From contig JAODUP010000113.1 in the NCBI GenBank assembly GCA_025642065.1, forward strand, positions 528,501 to 592,500: a stretch of 64,000 nucleotides of DNA, written 5' to 3'. This stretch comes from Paralvinella palmiformis (lineage: Eukaryota > Annelida > Polychaeta > Terebellida > Alvinellidae). Positions 46,130 to 58,502 of this stretch are shown in pieces (position 1 is the first letter of the stretch; each line of letters begins with the position of its first letter). Both the position numbers and the translations under genes were made by a program. A model generated the notes under the pieces. It was given only the letters and a program-made list of their open reading frames with translations, searched no databases and was not told the DNA's origin.

Positions 46130-46880
46130 TTTCAAAAGTTCTTGGCACACAAGATTCTCATTAGACTTGTCTGTGTGTATTTTCGTAAGTCGTTGTCATA
46201 GTCTTCATAGATATGATGATGTTTTCAAGATTTGAGTCTTTAAGATATTTCAAGATAAGATGTTTTTCGTGTTTTCACAAATACTCGACGACACAAGTTA
46301 GAAGGCTTATACTAAATTTGAGCGGTTTAGTGTTATTTAATGTATTTAGTTTTCTTTGAGTGCTTGAAAAGAATCTGTACCACAAACGATAAAAGTTCTC
46401 TTCACAATTTATCTAAAACTGAATAACACATTTAATTCTTATTTGGCGTGCATTTGATGTAGTGATTTAAGTGTAGTGAGGTGGGAGTGGGTTGCAGATT
46501 CCCAGATAACGGGCTGGTGCTTCGGCTGAAGTAAATTGTCAAATTTCGTATGCTGTACTATTTACATATTCATGAACCGGTACTACATTTTAATGTATTG
46601 AAGTCAATTGAGGTAAAAGAAGCTTGAAAGCATGCATATTTCAGTTGTTTAAAATTATGAGTACATAATTTAGCGCTACATTACTCGAATATAATGTTCT
46701 ATTGGCCTTAATATAATACCAATTGTGAGACTCCGCCCTCAGCCACTTTATAAGATGTCAATATTCAAAATAAATGATTTTGTTCATAAGATTAAAATTG
46801 ACCGGAAGAGTATATGTCACGTGATGTGTTCGTTCGCGGCATTTGAGTGATGATCCCGTTTTTCACATTTTTTCATCAGG
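46130..46880. other. Intergenic, no feature seen
   Basis: AT-rich DNA without a convincing frame, repeat family or motif. Confidence 0.4.
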
Positions 46881-46886
46881 AATCAT

Positions 46887-47120
46887 CGGCCCAGTTTCAC
46901 CGACTAGCTTATATATGAGCAGCCAAGCTATGGAGTGCGCTCCCAGCTCACATTCGTGAATCCAAAAATATTTTTAAGATGTTGCTGAAAACACATTTGT
47001 TCTCCAACCATTTTGATGTTTAATTTCTTTTTTTTTCTTTTTTCTTAATCAGTTTTATATATCCCAATTTAGCTTTATACATATATTGTTATGAAATAAT
47101 CGTATTATATTTGTTATAAG
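46887..47120 (+). mobile_element. LINE C-terminal end fragment
   Basis: Codons at 46919-47023 read AAKLWSALPAHIRESKNIFK then MLLKTHLFSNHFDV and stop, the usual last residues of L2/CR1-like LINE ORF2. A T-rich 3' flank follows. The 5' part is missing. Confidence 0.7.
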
Positions 47121-47224
47121 TTTTTGTCTTCTTAACATTCGTAATTTATGGTCATGCAGATTAAGAAAATAATGTATATTTCGTTTCCATGATCTAACTA
47201 TCAATCCGATTGACTAAAAACATC

Positions 47225-47352
47225 TGACACCTGGTTTCATAGCCCGGCCAAACTTTGGTCTAAAGATTGTTTTATCTTTTACTTCGTCACAAGACTTTTG
47301 GAGGTTACTCGACTCACCATATATACAACAGTGGCCGTAAAACAGCAATATT
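47225..47352 (+). repeat. tRNA-derived SINE, family A, partial
   Basis: The distal half is recognisable: GATTGTTTTATCTTTTACTT, TTTGGAGGTTACTCGACTCA, and AGTGGCCGTAAAACAGCAAT. The tRNA head is degenerate. Confidence 0.6.
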
Positions 47353-47878
47353 TCCTAACAAATCTGTAGCTACCAACACAAAATTAATCATGGCCATGGA
47401 AGTAACATAATACAAATTATTCGAAAATGATACAACAAGCAGTAAAACACCAAAAAACCTTTTAATCTTGGAATACCTTCTACAAAAGGCACGTTATGAT
47501 CAAATTATTAGTGCAGGGCATTGGATCGTATGTTCTTTTATAGCTATGATTACCATTATTGATGCTTATAGCGGATAAAGTTCGACACAAAGTAAACCTT
47601 CGTATACAAGTCTTTCATAATTTGCGTCTTTTCTGATTTTTCACATCGTCAAAAAAGAAGCGGTCAGAGCTAGCTCACCTGACTTGTGTTAGTCAAATAT
47701 TGAAATTATTTATAATTTATTAATATTCGTATCTCTTTTGTTCATTATCTGCCAGAACTTCTGTAAATGATTTTATGATTTTGATGGCCACAAGCGAGTC
47801 ATACTTTCTGAGCATAAAATAATCATTACAACCAACATAGTCAGCATTATCATATGCTGCCACATGCAGTCACGTGAT
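47353..47878. other. No feature seen
   Basis: AT-rich DNA between two SINEs. Confidence 0.4.
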
Positions 47879-47880
47879 CG

Positions 47881-48079
47881 TTGATTGATTGATTGATTGC
47901 TGTTTTACGGCCACTTTTGTGCACATGGTAGGCTAAATGAGTCGAGCGACCTCCAAATGTAATGAAGCGAAGTCAAAGATGAAACACCCTTCAGATATGC
48001 CACGCCGAGATTCGAACTCAGGTGGTAGTGATCTGTGATTGATCGAACGCGCTCCGAGTTATATCACGGTGGCGTCCCA
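47881..48079 (-). repeat. tRNA-derived SINE, family A
   Basis: A (TTGA)n edge, GGCCACTTTTGTGCACATGG body, AACACCCTTCAGATATGCC segment and minus-strand tRNA-like head with a small insertion in it. Confidence 0.75.
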
Positions 48080-48484
48080 TGTTTGAGCAGCATATGGCTA
48101 GCATATACAGTTTACATGACCCCGAATGACCACCGAAGACAGTAACATGCCTCTTAATACATCCAACCATCAGTAGCCAGCTATCAGACGCTACTCACTA
48201 ACTATAAGTAACAGGGAGTTATCACCGGAGAAGGGTTAGTGACGTGTTGATATTTGGGTCATGTCTAGATATTTGGGTCATGTCTAGATGGTGGTGATTA
48301 AACGTCTCCAATGGAATTCGGACTAATTTCGTGTCATCAGTAAGACGTGATTTTGCAATGTAAATCAGCTTAGCGACATTGGTCAGTTTTTTAGGTTGGT
48401 TTGTTTGTTCGCATACATCTCACTGACACGCACACACGCACGCACGCACTCATTCACTCACTCACCGACATATATATATTTTCT

Positions 48485-51457
48485 TCACCAACTATGCCAT
48501 CTATTGTAAATTATAAATTTATTTAAAATTAGTTCCCGTAGTAAGTGTTTTATTCCCCTCCATATACTGTACATAACGGACATATATATTACAATACTGT
48601 TTTCATGGTACAATATACAGAGAGGTAACACCAATAACCCTACACGTTGAAAACCCATTGCAATAGCATGCCTCATTTGATATACAAGTCAACATATATA
48701 ACTGATAATGGGTTAGGTGTTACATAAAAGAGGTATGAGAAGTACGAAAAATAATACAAGACATATACAAAATTTAACAGTATCATAGATACAATAACCT
48801 TATAGTGAAACAAACAATCTATCATTATAAGGAATGCATACAAAAAAGTTACAGATTATCAATGTACACACTTTTCACACTTCAAACAAATAGTTTTTTT
48901 TGGTGGTCATATTTTTTTTACTTTAGGGTGTATATTTCCCCATATTGCGGGACCTTGGTGTAAAATTGAATTAGAAGCAAGAAAAATGCGGCACTTTTTA
49001 CATGAGGTGAGTGATTTTGTCGTGTATTATGATCGTGATATGCAGTATTTAGTGTGAAATGCTCCATTAAAGGTTTTGGTAATGTTTTGTGTTTACCGTC
49101 AAACATGAATTTGCCAGTTTCTTATTCGTACGTTGTCTTTAACGTCAATATGTTACACGTCTCAGAAACTTTGGCTGTATGAGCATTGTACTCACTTTTG
49201 TTTATAAGCCGTATAGACTTTTTTGAAGCACTTTAATTTTCTTTAAATATGATTGATAGGTAGATCCCCATAAAGTGATACCGTATGGTATATGAGGTTG
49301 AACTAAGTCACTGTACAATATCTTCAAATGGTGGCAAGATATAATTTGTTTACCAGTGCGCAGATATAAGTTGCCTTAGATATTTTTAAATTGGCATGTT
49401 TATTGTGTTCCTTCAATGTTAGTTTCAATACAAACACTAAACCCATTGTTAGCATTATCATTCCCATACGGAAAAACATGTAATTGGCTTTGGTAATATG
49501 TAGGGACAATTTATTAGCCTTGAACCAGTCATATAGGTTATCCAAATTATTAATAATTTTGCGATAAAGTTCATCAGATTGTTTTTAACATGCATACAGT
49601 GTGGTGTCATCAGCAAACCACATGGCTTTAGTATCTGTAAGAGAAAGTGGCAAGTCATTTGTGTAAATTGTGAAAAGAAGGGGTCCCAAAGTTGACCCTG
49701 TAGTACCCAACATGTGATGCATTGATTATCAGAGGATATACCTTTATATTGTACATATTGAGTTCGATCAGATAAATAATTTTCGAACCAGTCCAATGAT
49801 TGTCCCTGCACCCCATAATATTCCAATTTATTAATTAATAATTCATGAGCTATCGTATCAAAGGCCTTTGCCAGCTCTAGATATATTGCAAGAGTGTGTT
49901 GATTATTTTCTCTGGCTTTGGTATTATCAATTAAAAAATCAGTCACTGCTTAGGCTGTTGAGTGACGGTTTCCAAATCCATACTGACCGTTGTAAAGTAA
50001 ATTGTGTGTTTCCAAGAATGAATAAAGTATTTTATGGACACCTTTTTCTAGTAATTTTGACAAAATCGGTAAAAACGATATAGGCCTATAGTAACATAAT
50101 TGATTTTTAGCTTTTGATTTATAGATAGGCACTATTTTAGTAACTTTAATAGATTTTGGAACTATTCCACTTTCAAGTGACTTGTTGACAAGCACGCTAA
50201 CTGGTAGGGATACTTCATCTTTCATTTTCTTCAAACATATGCATGGCATATCGTCACACCCTGAACTTTTCTTTACCTTCATGTTTGTAATAATTTTGTA
50301 TATTTCAAATGAGTCAGTAGGTCTGAGGAAAATGGAATCTTTGGGTCGGGAATGTGAGATGCCAAATCGCATCCATCATTTTCTAAAATAGGAACAAAAG
50401 CCTCAACTGATATATTTTGGGTTAGTTAATTTTGTGTTGTTAACGCTAAATCAATCTGATACCCTGTTTTATCAATCATTTTTCCAATAACCGATTTCGA
50501 CACTCGCTAGATGTTTCATACATCACCCTTGAATGTATATAATAAACCTCCGTAATATTTCACTTTTGCCTTTCGACTCAGCCTATGATACAAATTTCTA
50601 TATTTCTGGTATATTTGCTGTTAATTTAATGATTTTACAGAATTTTTCATGTGCATTCTGCTAAGTCTTATTGAGGATTTCATGAGCCCTTTGGTCGTCC
50701 ACAGTTCCCATAGAATACATTTAGGTGGGATCTGAAGAGTTTTAGTGGTAATTAGATATCAGTGTATTCATGTATAATATCAAAACCCTTTAATATTATC
50801 AAGACATGACCAATCAGTGACACACAAAAACGATTTAATGCTCTTAAACGCATTTTCATCTAGTTTCCGATATTTGGAAGTGAGTGGCTTTAGTTTTCTT
50901 TTATTCTTACTGCCTCTATCAATAAACAGCGGCAAATGATCTGACAAGTCAACAGATAATATACCAGACAACGTTTTATCAAGTTTGTTGATTCTTACAT
51001 ATAAATTATCTTTCAACGTAGCCGATGTATGTGTTATCAGTCGCAATAATGAGCTCAACATTCTCATCCTTAATCCGGCTCAACAATGAATCATATTTCG
51101 CAATAGATTCTTAACAGTTTGGAACCCGATATACATCTCTCCAATAAGGATTTTATTTCTGACATTTGTTAATTCAAGAAATAATTATTCAAATATATGT
51201 TTCTCGAATAAAGATAGATCTCCTCGAACAACGTATTCGTATCTATCAATCACATACATGCCGATACCACCACCTTTCATGTGTTTCCTGTTTTTACACA
51301 CAAGGTTGTATCCCGCTATGTTGTACAGATCAAAGTTAGTGTCGGTCAAAAATGTTCCGCACAATAATATGAAGAAATAACATTTTATTTTGCTTTCCTT
51401 TAACCTTGCCAAGAAACGGTTTAAGTTTAATAAATTTGTCAGACAGCCTCCGAACAT
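48485..51457 (-). mobile_element. Decayed non-LTR retrotransposon (endonuclease + reverse transcriptase)
   Basis: Read on the minus strand, 5' to 3'. An endonuclease remnant comes first (51457-50780): TFLTDTNFDLYNIAGYNLVC, HMKGGGIGMYV, then SGILSVDLSDHLPLF with the SDH motif. The reverse transcriptase follows (50372-49320): SSGCDDMP, KIVPIYKSKAKN, YYRPISFLPILSKLLEK, QYGFGNRHSTA, AKAFDTIAHELLINKLEYYG, and the catalytic FADD (49606-49617) in a shifted frame. A C-terminal HNTRQ region follows (49106-48918), then a 3' UTR. Several frameshifts, stops and an endonuclease deletion make it dead. The type is CR1/Jockey-like by these motifs. Confidence 0.85.
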
Positions 51458-51459
51458 TT

Positions 51460-52126
51460 ATATGTATAGCACTATCTTCATCATGCAGTGGAGGTTTTCA
51501 GATCCAGTTTGTGGTTTTTCGATATTTCATTTATTTCAAATTGACTAGGCGTTATAATTGTTGCATAACCATTATGTGCCTGTCGTGTTGACCAAGTAGA
51601 TGCACTCGCTAATATGTACTTTCTTCGTGCTTACATCTGTCGAGTACATAAAGTGAATTAAAACAAAAACAAATAAACTAAAATCATACACTCTCTGGTG
51701 TGAGTGCTTGGATGAGTGCAAGCGTAAACAAAAGCACAAGAGAAAGGAATATTTCCAAATTGATTCAATGTTTCTACACCTTCAACGAGCTGTACAATTA
51801 ATCTAGAGTGGTGCACTCAACTTATTAGGCCAGATTAATGATAGCAGTGCGTCTTGACATTGATTATACAAAGTTTAATACCAATATAACTTAACGATAG
51901 GATAGCAGTTATTCTAATGTCTTAATTGGTAGCAGGCATGTGATATTCATTTAGTGGAAAATAACAAATGAGCCAGTGTTTGGCAACTTAAAAAAAACGT
52001 AAATATAACAATATAACAATACTTGATAATAACATTAAATGCTTCTAATTTTATGGAATTGTGTTACATAAAATGTGATCTTCCAAAACCGTTGTTGATT
52101 ATTTACGGTCACTTTTGTACTACTAG
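51460..52126. other. No feature seen
   Basis: It is possibly further 5' sequence of the LINE near 51460-51600. Otherwise nothing is recognised. Confidence 0.35.
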
Positions 52127-52127
52127 A

Positions 52128-52283
52128 GGATGATGATGATGATGATTGATGTCCAACTGCCACCTTTTGTGCACACGGTAGGATAAATGGGCCGAGGGAC
52201 TTCCAAAGGTAATCAAGCGAAGTCAAAGATGAAACACTCTTCAGATATGCCCACGCGCAACCAACTAGACCACGTGGGCGCTC
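52128..52283 (-). repeat. tRNA-derived SINE, family A, with a deleted head
   Basis: (GAT)n edge, CACCTTTTGTGCACACGGTA body, CACTCTTCAGATATGCCCAC segment. Most of the B box to A box part is deleted, leaving ACTAGACCACGTGGGCGC. Confidence 0.75.
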
Positions 52284-52541
52284 TGAACTATTGAGGAAGA
52301 GTACCTTCAGCCTAGATCGAAATGGTAGTACTATTCCCCTAGCTTCACCATATTTCAGTTTTGTACCATGTGAACGACACTTGCAGAATGTTTCTCGGTG
52401 ACTGGCATAAAACCAGAATCATTGACTTTAATAAATTAAATAGTTTTATGACATTCGCTCAGTAAGAATGTGATGAAATTAAATAGTTTTATGAGAAAAA
52501 TATGTTGCTGGTATAATCTACTGATCTCTAGCATCGATATT

Positions 52542-52545
<4 letters not shown>

Positions 52546-52609
<64 letters not shown>
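52546..52609. repeat. (TA)n microsatellite
   Basis: TA tract. Confidence 0.95.
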
Positions 52610-52612
<3 letters not shown>

Positions 52613-53470
52613 CCAGAAAATAAACTATTTGAAATTCACATCTTTGATAGCTTTGTCTCTGTGTGAATCGTATAATTAAAGGAATTACTTTTTGAAATAA
52701 AATTTTCTGGAAATAACATTTTCTGGAAATAAAGAAATCACCAATTATTTCAATAATAATAATAATAATAATAATAATTGGGGTAATTATAATATAAAAT
52801 GATTGATAGACAGATCAGCCACATGAAATGGTGTTTTAGATAATTTAGTGTAGTGTACATATATATGGGAGCTATATCCAGTATTATTGGTGAGTTAGTT
52901 ATAGTTACTAATTTGGATGATTTTATTTGTGGTGTCCATATGTAATCCAATGGAACCTTTCAATAATATATCTTCTTTGAAGCACATGTTTATTTTACAA
53001 ATTGTCGCTTAATCGTTAAAAGAAAATAACAGGAGCTAAGGTAACCACTTAATTCAATTTTTATACCTCTATGGAAGATATATTCAGAATCGTACACGTA
53101 TCCTGGCTTCTTGGCAGGTTTTAATTTGAGTGAAAAATCTGTGTAAGTATATTGTGAAATTTTAACACGAAACCAAACTCTATTCTGCTTGATGGATTTA
53201 TACTCCTGGAGTCGTTTGTTACTCCGGCAGACATCTCTGTGGGTATTAAGCTGCGGACAGTGTTTCTTTTTCCATATTACGAGTAATCAGGTTACACTGA
53301 TATAGGAAAATTATAATCCCGACGTGCCATTCGCAGTATCGGATGTCTACCTGAAATCCGCTGTTCTCGACCATGGGTCAAATAGATCAAGTGGATAGGC
53401 GCTTTAATTTAGATCCCACCACACCTAACTGCATATACTTAGGGACGCTAAATTAGGCGTGAATGAACGT
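52610..53470. other. No gene recognised
   Basis: It includes an (AAT)n tract near 52753-52778 and otherwise unique-looking sequence. Confidence 0.35.
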
Positions 53471-53476
53471 TCACTT

Positions 53477-53890
53477 TGTGATGAACGGAAATGTACGAGG
53501 ATTAGCTGTTAGGTTCGAGTAAATCATAGTATTTACTCAGGTTTAAGACAGTATTTCGTTCTAGTCCAGTAATAATCCATTGCTCAGTATTGCTACTTTG
53601 TTTTTATTTTAGTTAAATCGCTTCAGTGGGTCCATACTGAGTTAGTGTACATTCTCTTTGTTATGAACAAACTGTAATGTTTGTTAACACGCTGAGGGTA
53701 TATATAAGGCTTAGAATTTCACTTAGGTTAGAGAAGAACTTCGACGCCAGACCAGTCGGACGTGTATTGATACATGGTTCATATAGGTAGGATTTATTCA
53801 GTTATTCGAACCCAGAATAAAGCTGAGGTCAGCATCTGAGGTGTCGAAATGTTTTATATACAGGTTTCTTTTGGACCACAGAAAATTACT
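53477..53890 (+). other. LTR-like or promoter-like segment (tentative)
   Basis: TATATATAAGGC (TATA box near 53699-53710) is followed by a more GC-rich stretch (TTCGACGCCAGACCAGTCGG) and then AGAATAAAGCTGAGG, a polyadenylation-type signal about 105 bp downstream. A promoter, a short R-like region and a poly(A) signal this close together are typical of a retroviral-type LTR, probably solo. I could not define both ends, and it could instead be a cellular promoter. Confidence 0.3.
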
Positions 53891-54293
53891 GTTGAATGTA
53901 AACTGTGTTGTCAAAATAGTTTATGATATGTATTTAGCAAGTCACCATTGAACCACACGCACGTGTTGTTTGTTGCGAGCTGTGGTATCAAATGGTATGT
54001 TTTTTACCTGCTTCCGCTTTTTGTACGTAGCCTGCATGTAGCGCTTTCCTGTGGGCGTGACATATTTGTCGCGTACGAAAAGCGAATTAGCTGGTTCCCA
54101 CAGGCTGATGAGTAGACCAGACACATGCTTAGGCATACGCACACATCTATCAATATGTGGAGGTATGGAACATTTTATTTTTAGATTAATGTATGTATAG
54201 TTATATGTGTATTTAGATTTATGGAGGTAGGTCTCGAAGGATGTTTAGATATGTTGATGCTCTGTGCCTGTTGCCTCTTTATATGTACCCTAA

Positions 54294-54334
54294 AACACAC
54301 ACACACACACACACGCACACACACACGCACACAT

Positions 54335-54397
<63 letters not shown>
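54294..54397. repeat. (CA)n microsatellite
   Basis: CA repeat with CG interruptions near its start. Confidence 0.95.
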
Positions 54398-54399
<2 letters not shown>

Positions 54400-54403
<4 letters not shown>

Positions 54404-55130
54404 CTCCTTTCATATTATTTTAAACACTAAGAATTATTTCATATTTTCTCAATTTATCATTTGTAGATATCATTTAAATCAAATGCAATTTTACTGATTG
54501 GCATCATATGCAATATTATTATTAGTCATTTTTTTGGGTCAATTATTGTACATTATCTGTCATCACGTCTTGTTTCTCATCAGTCCATTATTAGAATAAT
54601 TCCCATCAACTAATGTTGTCAAGAATAACGTATTGGAATATTGTCCAATATTGTCTAACATCATTATATGAGATTATATATAATCTGATATTGTCCCTAA
54701 TCTTCTGTTATCTACTGTTTCATATTGTCCATCCTCTCATATTGTCCTGGATCATATAATTTATGATCAACAATGAAGGTCGTTTACAGGGATTACAATG
54801 GCCTTTGTCTTTACATCATTGATGGCATTAATGATGTTAGGATGGAGGCAATTACCATCATCTGAAAATCTGTTAAAAGAATAACATCCTTCTAAAATAA
54901 TAACTTACCTTTATGAAGATAGTCTGAGGCTATAACGTCTATCATTATTTCGAAAGAATAACTAAAGGATTTTAGATGTTTGAATATTTTTATGTTAACA
55001 GTTCATAATTGAAGGTTCGCGATGACGGAGAAGCTAAAAGGGGGATATGATATATATTAGATAGACAACAAATGATCAGTTATTTGTTTTCACCTTTCTG
55101 CACTGAAGGATAATCTAATGCTACTGCCGC
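54400..55130. other. No feature seen
   Basis: AT-rich DNA, with ATATTGTCC-type words repeated loosely near 54640-54750. There is no gene. Confidence 0.35.
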
Positions 55131-55320
55131 TGATGATGATGATTGATGTTTTACGGCCACCTTTGTACACTTGGTAGGCTAAATGGGCCGAGCGACATCC
55201 TAAGGCAATGAGGGGAAGTCAAAGATGAAACAACTTTGAGATAAGCCCACGCCAAGATTCGAACACGGGTGGTAGTGATATGTGGTCCAGCACGCTACCG
55301 CTAGACCACGGAGTTGCCCT
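55131..55320 (-). repeat. tRNA-derived SINE, family A
   Basis: Near full-length copy: (GAT)n edge, GGCCACCTTTGTACACTTGG body and minus-strand head with CTACCGCTAGACCACGGAG. Confidence 0.8.
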
Positions 55321-55580
55321 AGATAATCTAATGCATTTAATATACTGAAAACAAATACAATTAGTTGACACCTGATATACAGATGGCTATAGTTTGAGAT
55401 ACTGGGAGTTGGCTATCAATTGATTAATGATCGTCGAAATCTGATTCAGATAAAGCAAGATTACTATGTCACTGATAGGAAATCATGATAAAGTATTCGA
55501 TGATATCAGAATATCAGACTGTAAGTATCGACCAAAGTAAAACGATGTTATTTGTTAAGATAAGATATTCCATATGTTAT

Positions 55581-55881
55581 GTGATAGCGCAGTTAGTTAG
55601 AGCGTAGGACTCGTGGCCGAACAGTCGCGGGTTCGAGGCTCCGTTAGCAGCAATGTCGTCATGTGGCGACTGGTTCACTCATCCATAACAAATTTGTACG
55701 CAACAGAATATGATGACTATGTGCTTGAGTAACGCTTTGTGCTTATAATGGCAGCATGCGTTGTTTGCTCCCTTGGGAGTTGAGATGTGTGCTGGGTGGA
55801 AACAGGTCTGAGTCAAGGATAACAATATTGTAAAGCACCTTAGAGCAGCTATCTAGCTGAATAGGGCGCTATATAAATGTC
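55581..55881 (+). repeat. tRNA-derived SINE, family B, near full length
   Basis: GTGATAGCGCAGTTAGTTAG head, CGGGTTCGAGGCTCC B box, CTCCCTTGGGAGTTGAGATG body and GGGCGCTATATAAATGTC tail. It is the cleanest copy in the window. Confidence 0.85.
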
Positions 55882-55889
55882 TTACATTA

Positions 55890-56655
55890 TTATATTATTA
55901 TGTGACAAATTGACTGACTGATAGTCATAAGCTTCATATCTTACAGAAATGTATGATTATATTACTTCATTGTCCGATAAGGATCTTCATTTTTTTAAAT
56001 GAGAGAGATCAAATAAAATAACGAAAAGTCTTTCATTCCGGTTAATGATATAAAAGGATAAAAGAAAGTATTTGATGAAAGGTATTATACTGGAATACTT
56101 GAACTTCCTTTTTAGTTACAATACTGTACCATGTAAAAAAGAATTTCCACATTTGGAGAATATAAAACAGGTATTTGCTTCAATCACAAAGGCGTTTGTC
56201 TCACTACGACTGTAAAACAGAGTGTTCGAACTGGTAACCCTGCAAAAGTTGAGTCACCACTTTTGAAGATTGATTCATATTTCATTTTAATCTCATTATT
56301 ATATACCTTTAAATCGATTAGAACGTGGTTATACTTCGCTTCGTCGATGTGAAATACTTTCATTTTAAGTCGTGATAGTATTATACGGGGTTTATTTGAC
56401 GGTAATGGACATTTCAGTATTTGAAGTAATGTATTTATACAAGGCTGAAAGTATTCCAAGTATTTCTCGTATCAGAACTATTACACCATGATGGCATTCT
56501 GTTTGAAAATGATACAAAACATTCTTTTTATGACACATAAGAAATGGAATACTTTCAGTAGCGAGTAAGTTTCAGGTAATGATGAGGATGATGAAGAAGA
56601 CAATAATAATAATAATAATAATAATAATTATGGCAATGGTTAATGATAACAAATG

Positions 56656-56704
<49 letters not shown>

Positions 56705-57860
56705 TGCGTTTAAGTAAGATCAAAGTTTCCAGGAAGTAATTCATAAAGGGTGTTTAGCATTGACAGTGATTGGAGAGTTATTGTCTCTTTGTTGCTTCTT
56801 AGGAGACATTCTTGCCATTATCCGTGATCTTTCTCCGGCTGGGTATTAACACTGACCAGAATGAGGAATTATAATATTTAAGACAACATTACACACTTTC
56901 TCATGCTAGCGTATCTAATAATCGATAAATACAATACGTGAAGGAGTTGTAATGTGGCGATGATGTGCATTTCTACTCCATTAACAACAAAAACGTTCTC
57001 TATCATTGTCAACCTGTACCAAGTTGTTTCACTGAATTATGGCCAGAGCTTGGTACCCAAGAAAAACAATCACATTTATTTAACCAGGAATACATTTAAT
57101 AAAATTACAACGAGAAGAAATAAAAGAAAGGCTTGCTATTTTAGAAAACATAGTTCTCAACACGAAGTATTGAAAATGAATAGCTAGCTTTACTGTATTA
57201 CCTTATTATTTAAGCATGAATGTAGAAAATTGGGATAAGTTCAAGATTTGTTTATAATATTCATATAAATTAAGTTTGTTTCTAGATGCTATTATTATAT
57301 ATATATCTCCTATAGTCGTATACATATATATCATGAATCCGATATTGCTCCATAAGGATCTTAATAATGTTTCTATTAATTAAAGATGACTTATGTGTTA
57401 GTGTTTTAGAATTGTGGTCAATATCTCTCTCTCCGATATTCTGAAACATGGGCGAACGACGAGTGAATGACCTGTCACAAATAAATACGGGAATAGTTGC
57501 AATGGAACCATATTATGTCAAAGGCCTTTACAGATATAATTACGGTATTGAGCTACGCTCGTTATTGACAGATAAAACAATAAACGATAACAAATGTTTT
57601 AACTACTAATCAGTCTACTACTAATCAGTTGACTTCTGATTTTCTTGATATAATCGTTTAATAAATCCAAATATACTAGACATTAGTCATAATGTATCTG
57701 TTCCAAACGATACATATTTCCATCTTCTAATGGTTTGAAATTTTCGCCAATTCTCAATCCTATATAGATCCATTATTTTCAGGGATATCGTCAAAACCTG
57801 AAGACGAACCCACTTCATTGCCATCCATTTTCATTAGCTCCTAACAAACAACTATTTATT
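55890..57860. other. No gene recognised; microsatellites
   Basis: It holds an (AAT)n tract near 56603-56629 and a TA tract at 56660-56702. The frames at 56184-56459 (minus) and 56954-57187 (plus) have no motif I can name. Confidence 0.35.
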
Positions 57861-57869
57861 TAATTAATT

Positions 57870-58208
57870 TATGGCTCATGTTCTTTTTTGTTATTCACCG
57901 GTTCATCTAATTCTAGAGAAAGATAAGTTTTAGCTTTAAATCTAAGAAAAAAACGATATACCACCAACAGATAAAAATTAACACTGTGTTTCACAAGTAC
58001 TTGCCCCTGATTAAAGAGGACGTGGAGGATGTTTCGTCTGAACACAATTAGTGTCTTTAGGGAAACAAAACCCCACCTTGGCTGCGAATTGTTTCCGTGT
58101 ACTCCTACAGACACCAAAATGATGGTTCGGCTCTTCTTCATAGTCAGTTATCAAGTATCCATGTCTCCTACTTAATAATATAACCCACATGTGATTCTCA
58201 GTAAACAT
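57870..58208 (-). other. Unidentified open stretch, possibly exons of an unknown gene
   Basis: On the minus strand, one frame (58208-58011) reads GYLITDYEEEPNHHFGVCRS then TRKQFAAKVGFCFPKD. Downstream, a strong acceptor-like run ending TTTTTTTCTTAG precedes a short frame KAKTYLSLELDEPVNNKKEH with a stop at 57869-57871 and an AATAAA in the flank. It could be one or two small exons, or chance. No family is recognised. Confidence 0.2.
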
Positions 58209-58466
58209 ATTGACTTCAAACCGTTGTATATGAACGACAAGTTCTGAGATAAGTTAACAGATAAAGGCTTTATTTGATTAATTGCTCGTGTATAGATAAC
58301 ACTTCCTCGGTGTCTAGAAACAAAAAAATTATTGCCAGATAACAGACGGAACTATGAGATCTTATTATTTACACGTGTTATCGATATTATATTTGTCTTA
58401 TATTTATTATATTAAGTGAGTATTTCTCTTAATTGTTAATGTTTTATTTGTTGTTGATGATGATGA

Positions 58467-58502
58467 TAATGATGATGATGATGATCATCATCATCATCAT
58501 TA
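58467..58502. repeat. Perfect 36-bp palindrome of GAT/ATC triplets
   Basis: TAAT(GAT)n meets (ATC)nATTA around a central GATC. Both 18-base arms are exact complements. Confidence 0.9.

Noticed and set aside
48485..51457. Active LINE
   Set aside because: The reverse transcriptase has frameshifts (the FADD motif is out of frame with the flanking segments), stop codons and a deleted endonuclease part.
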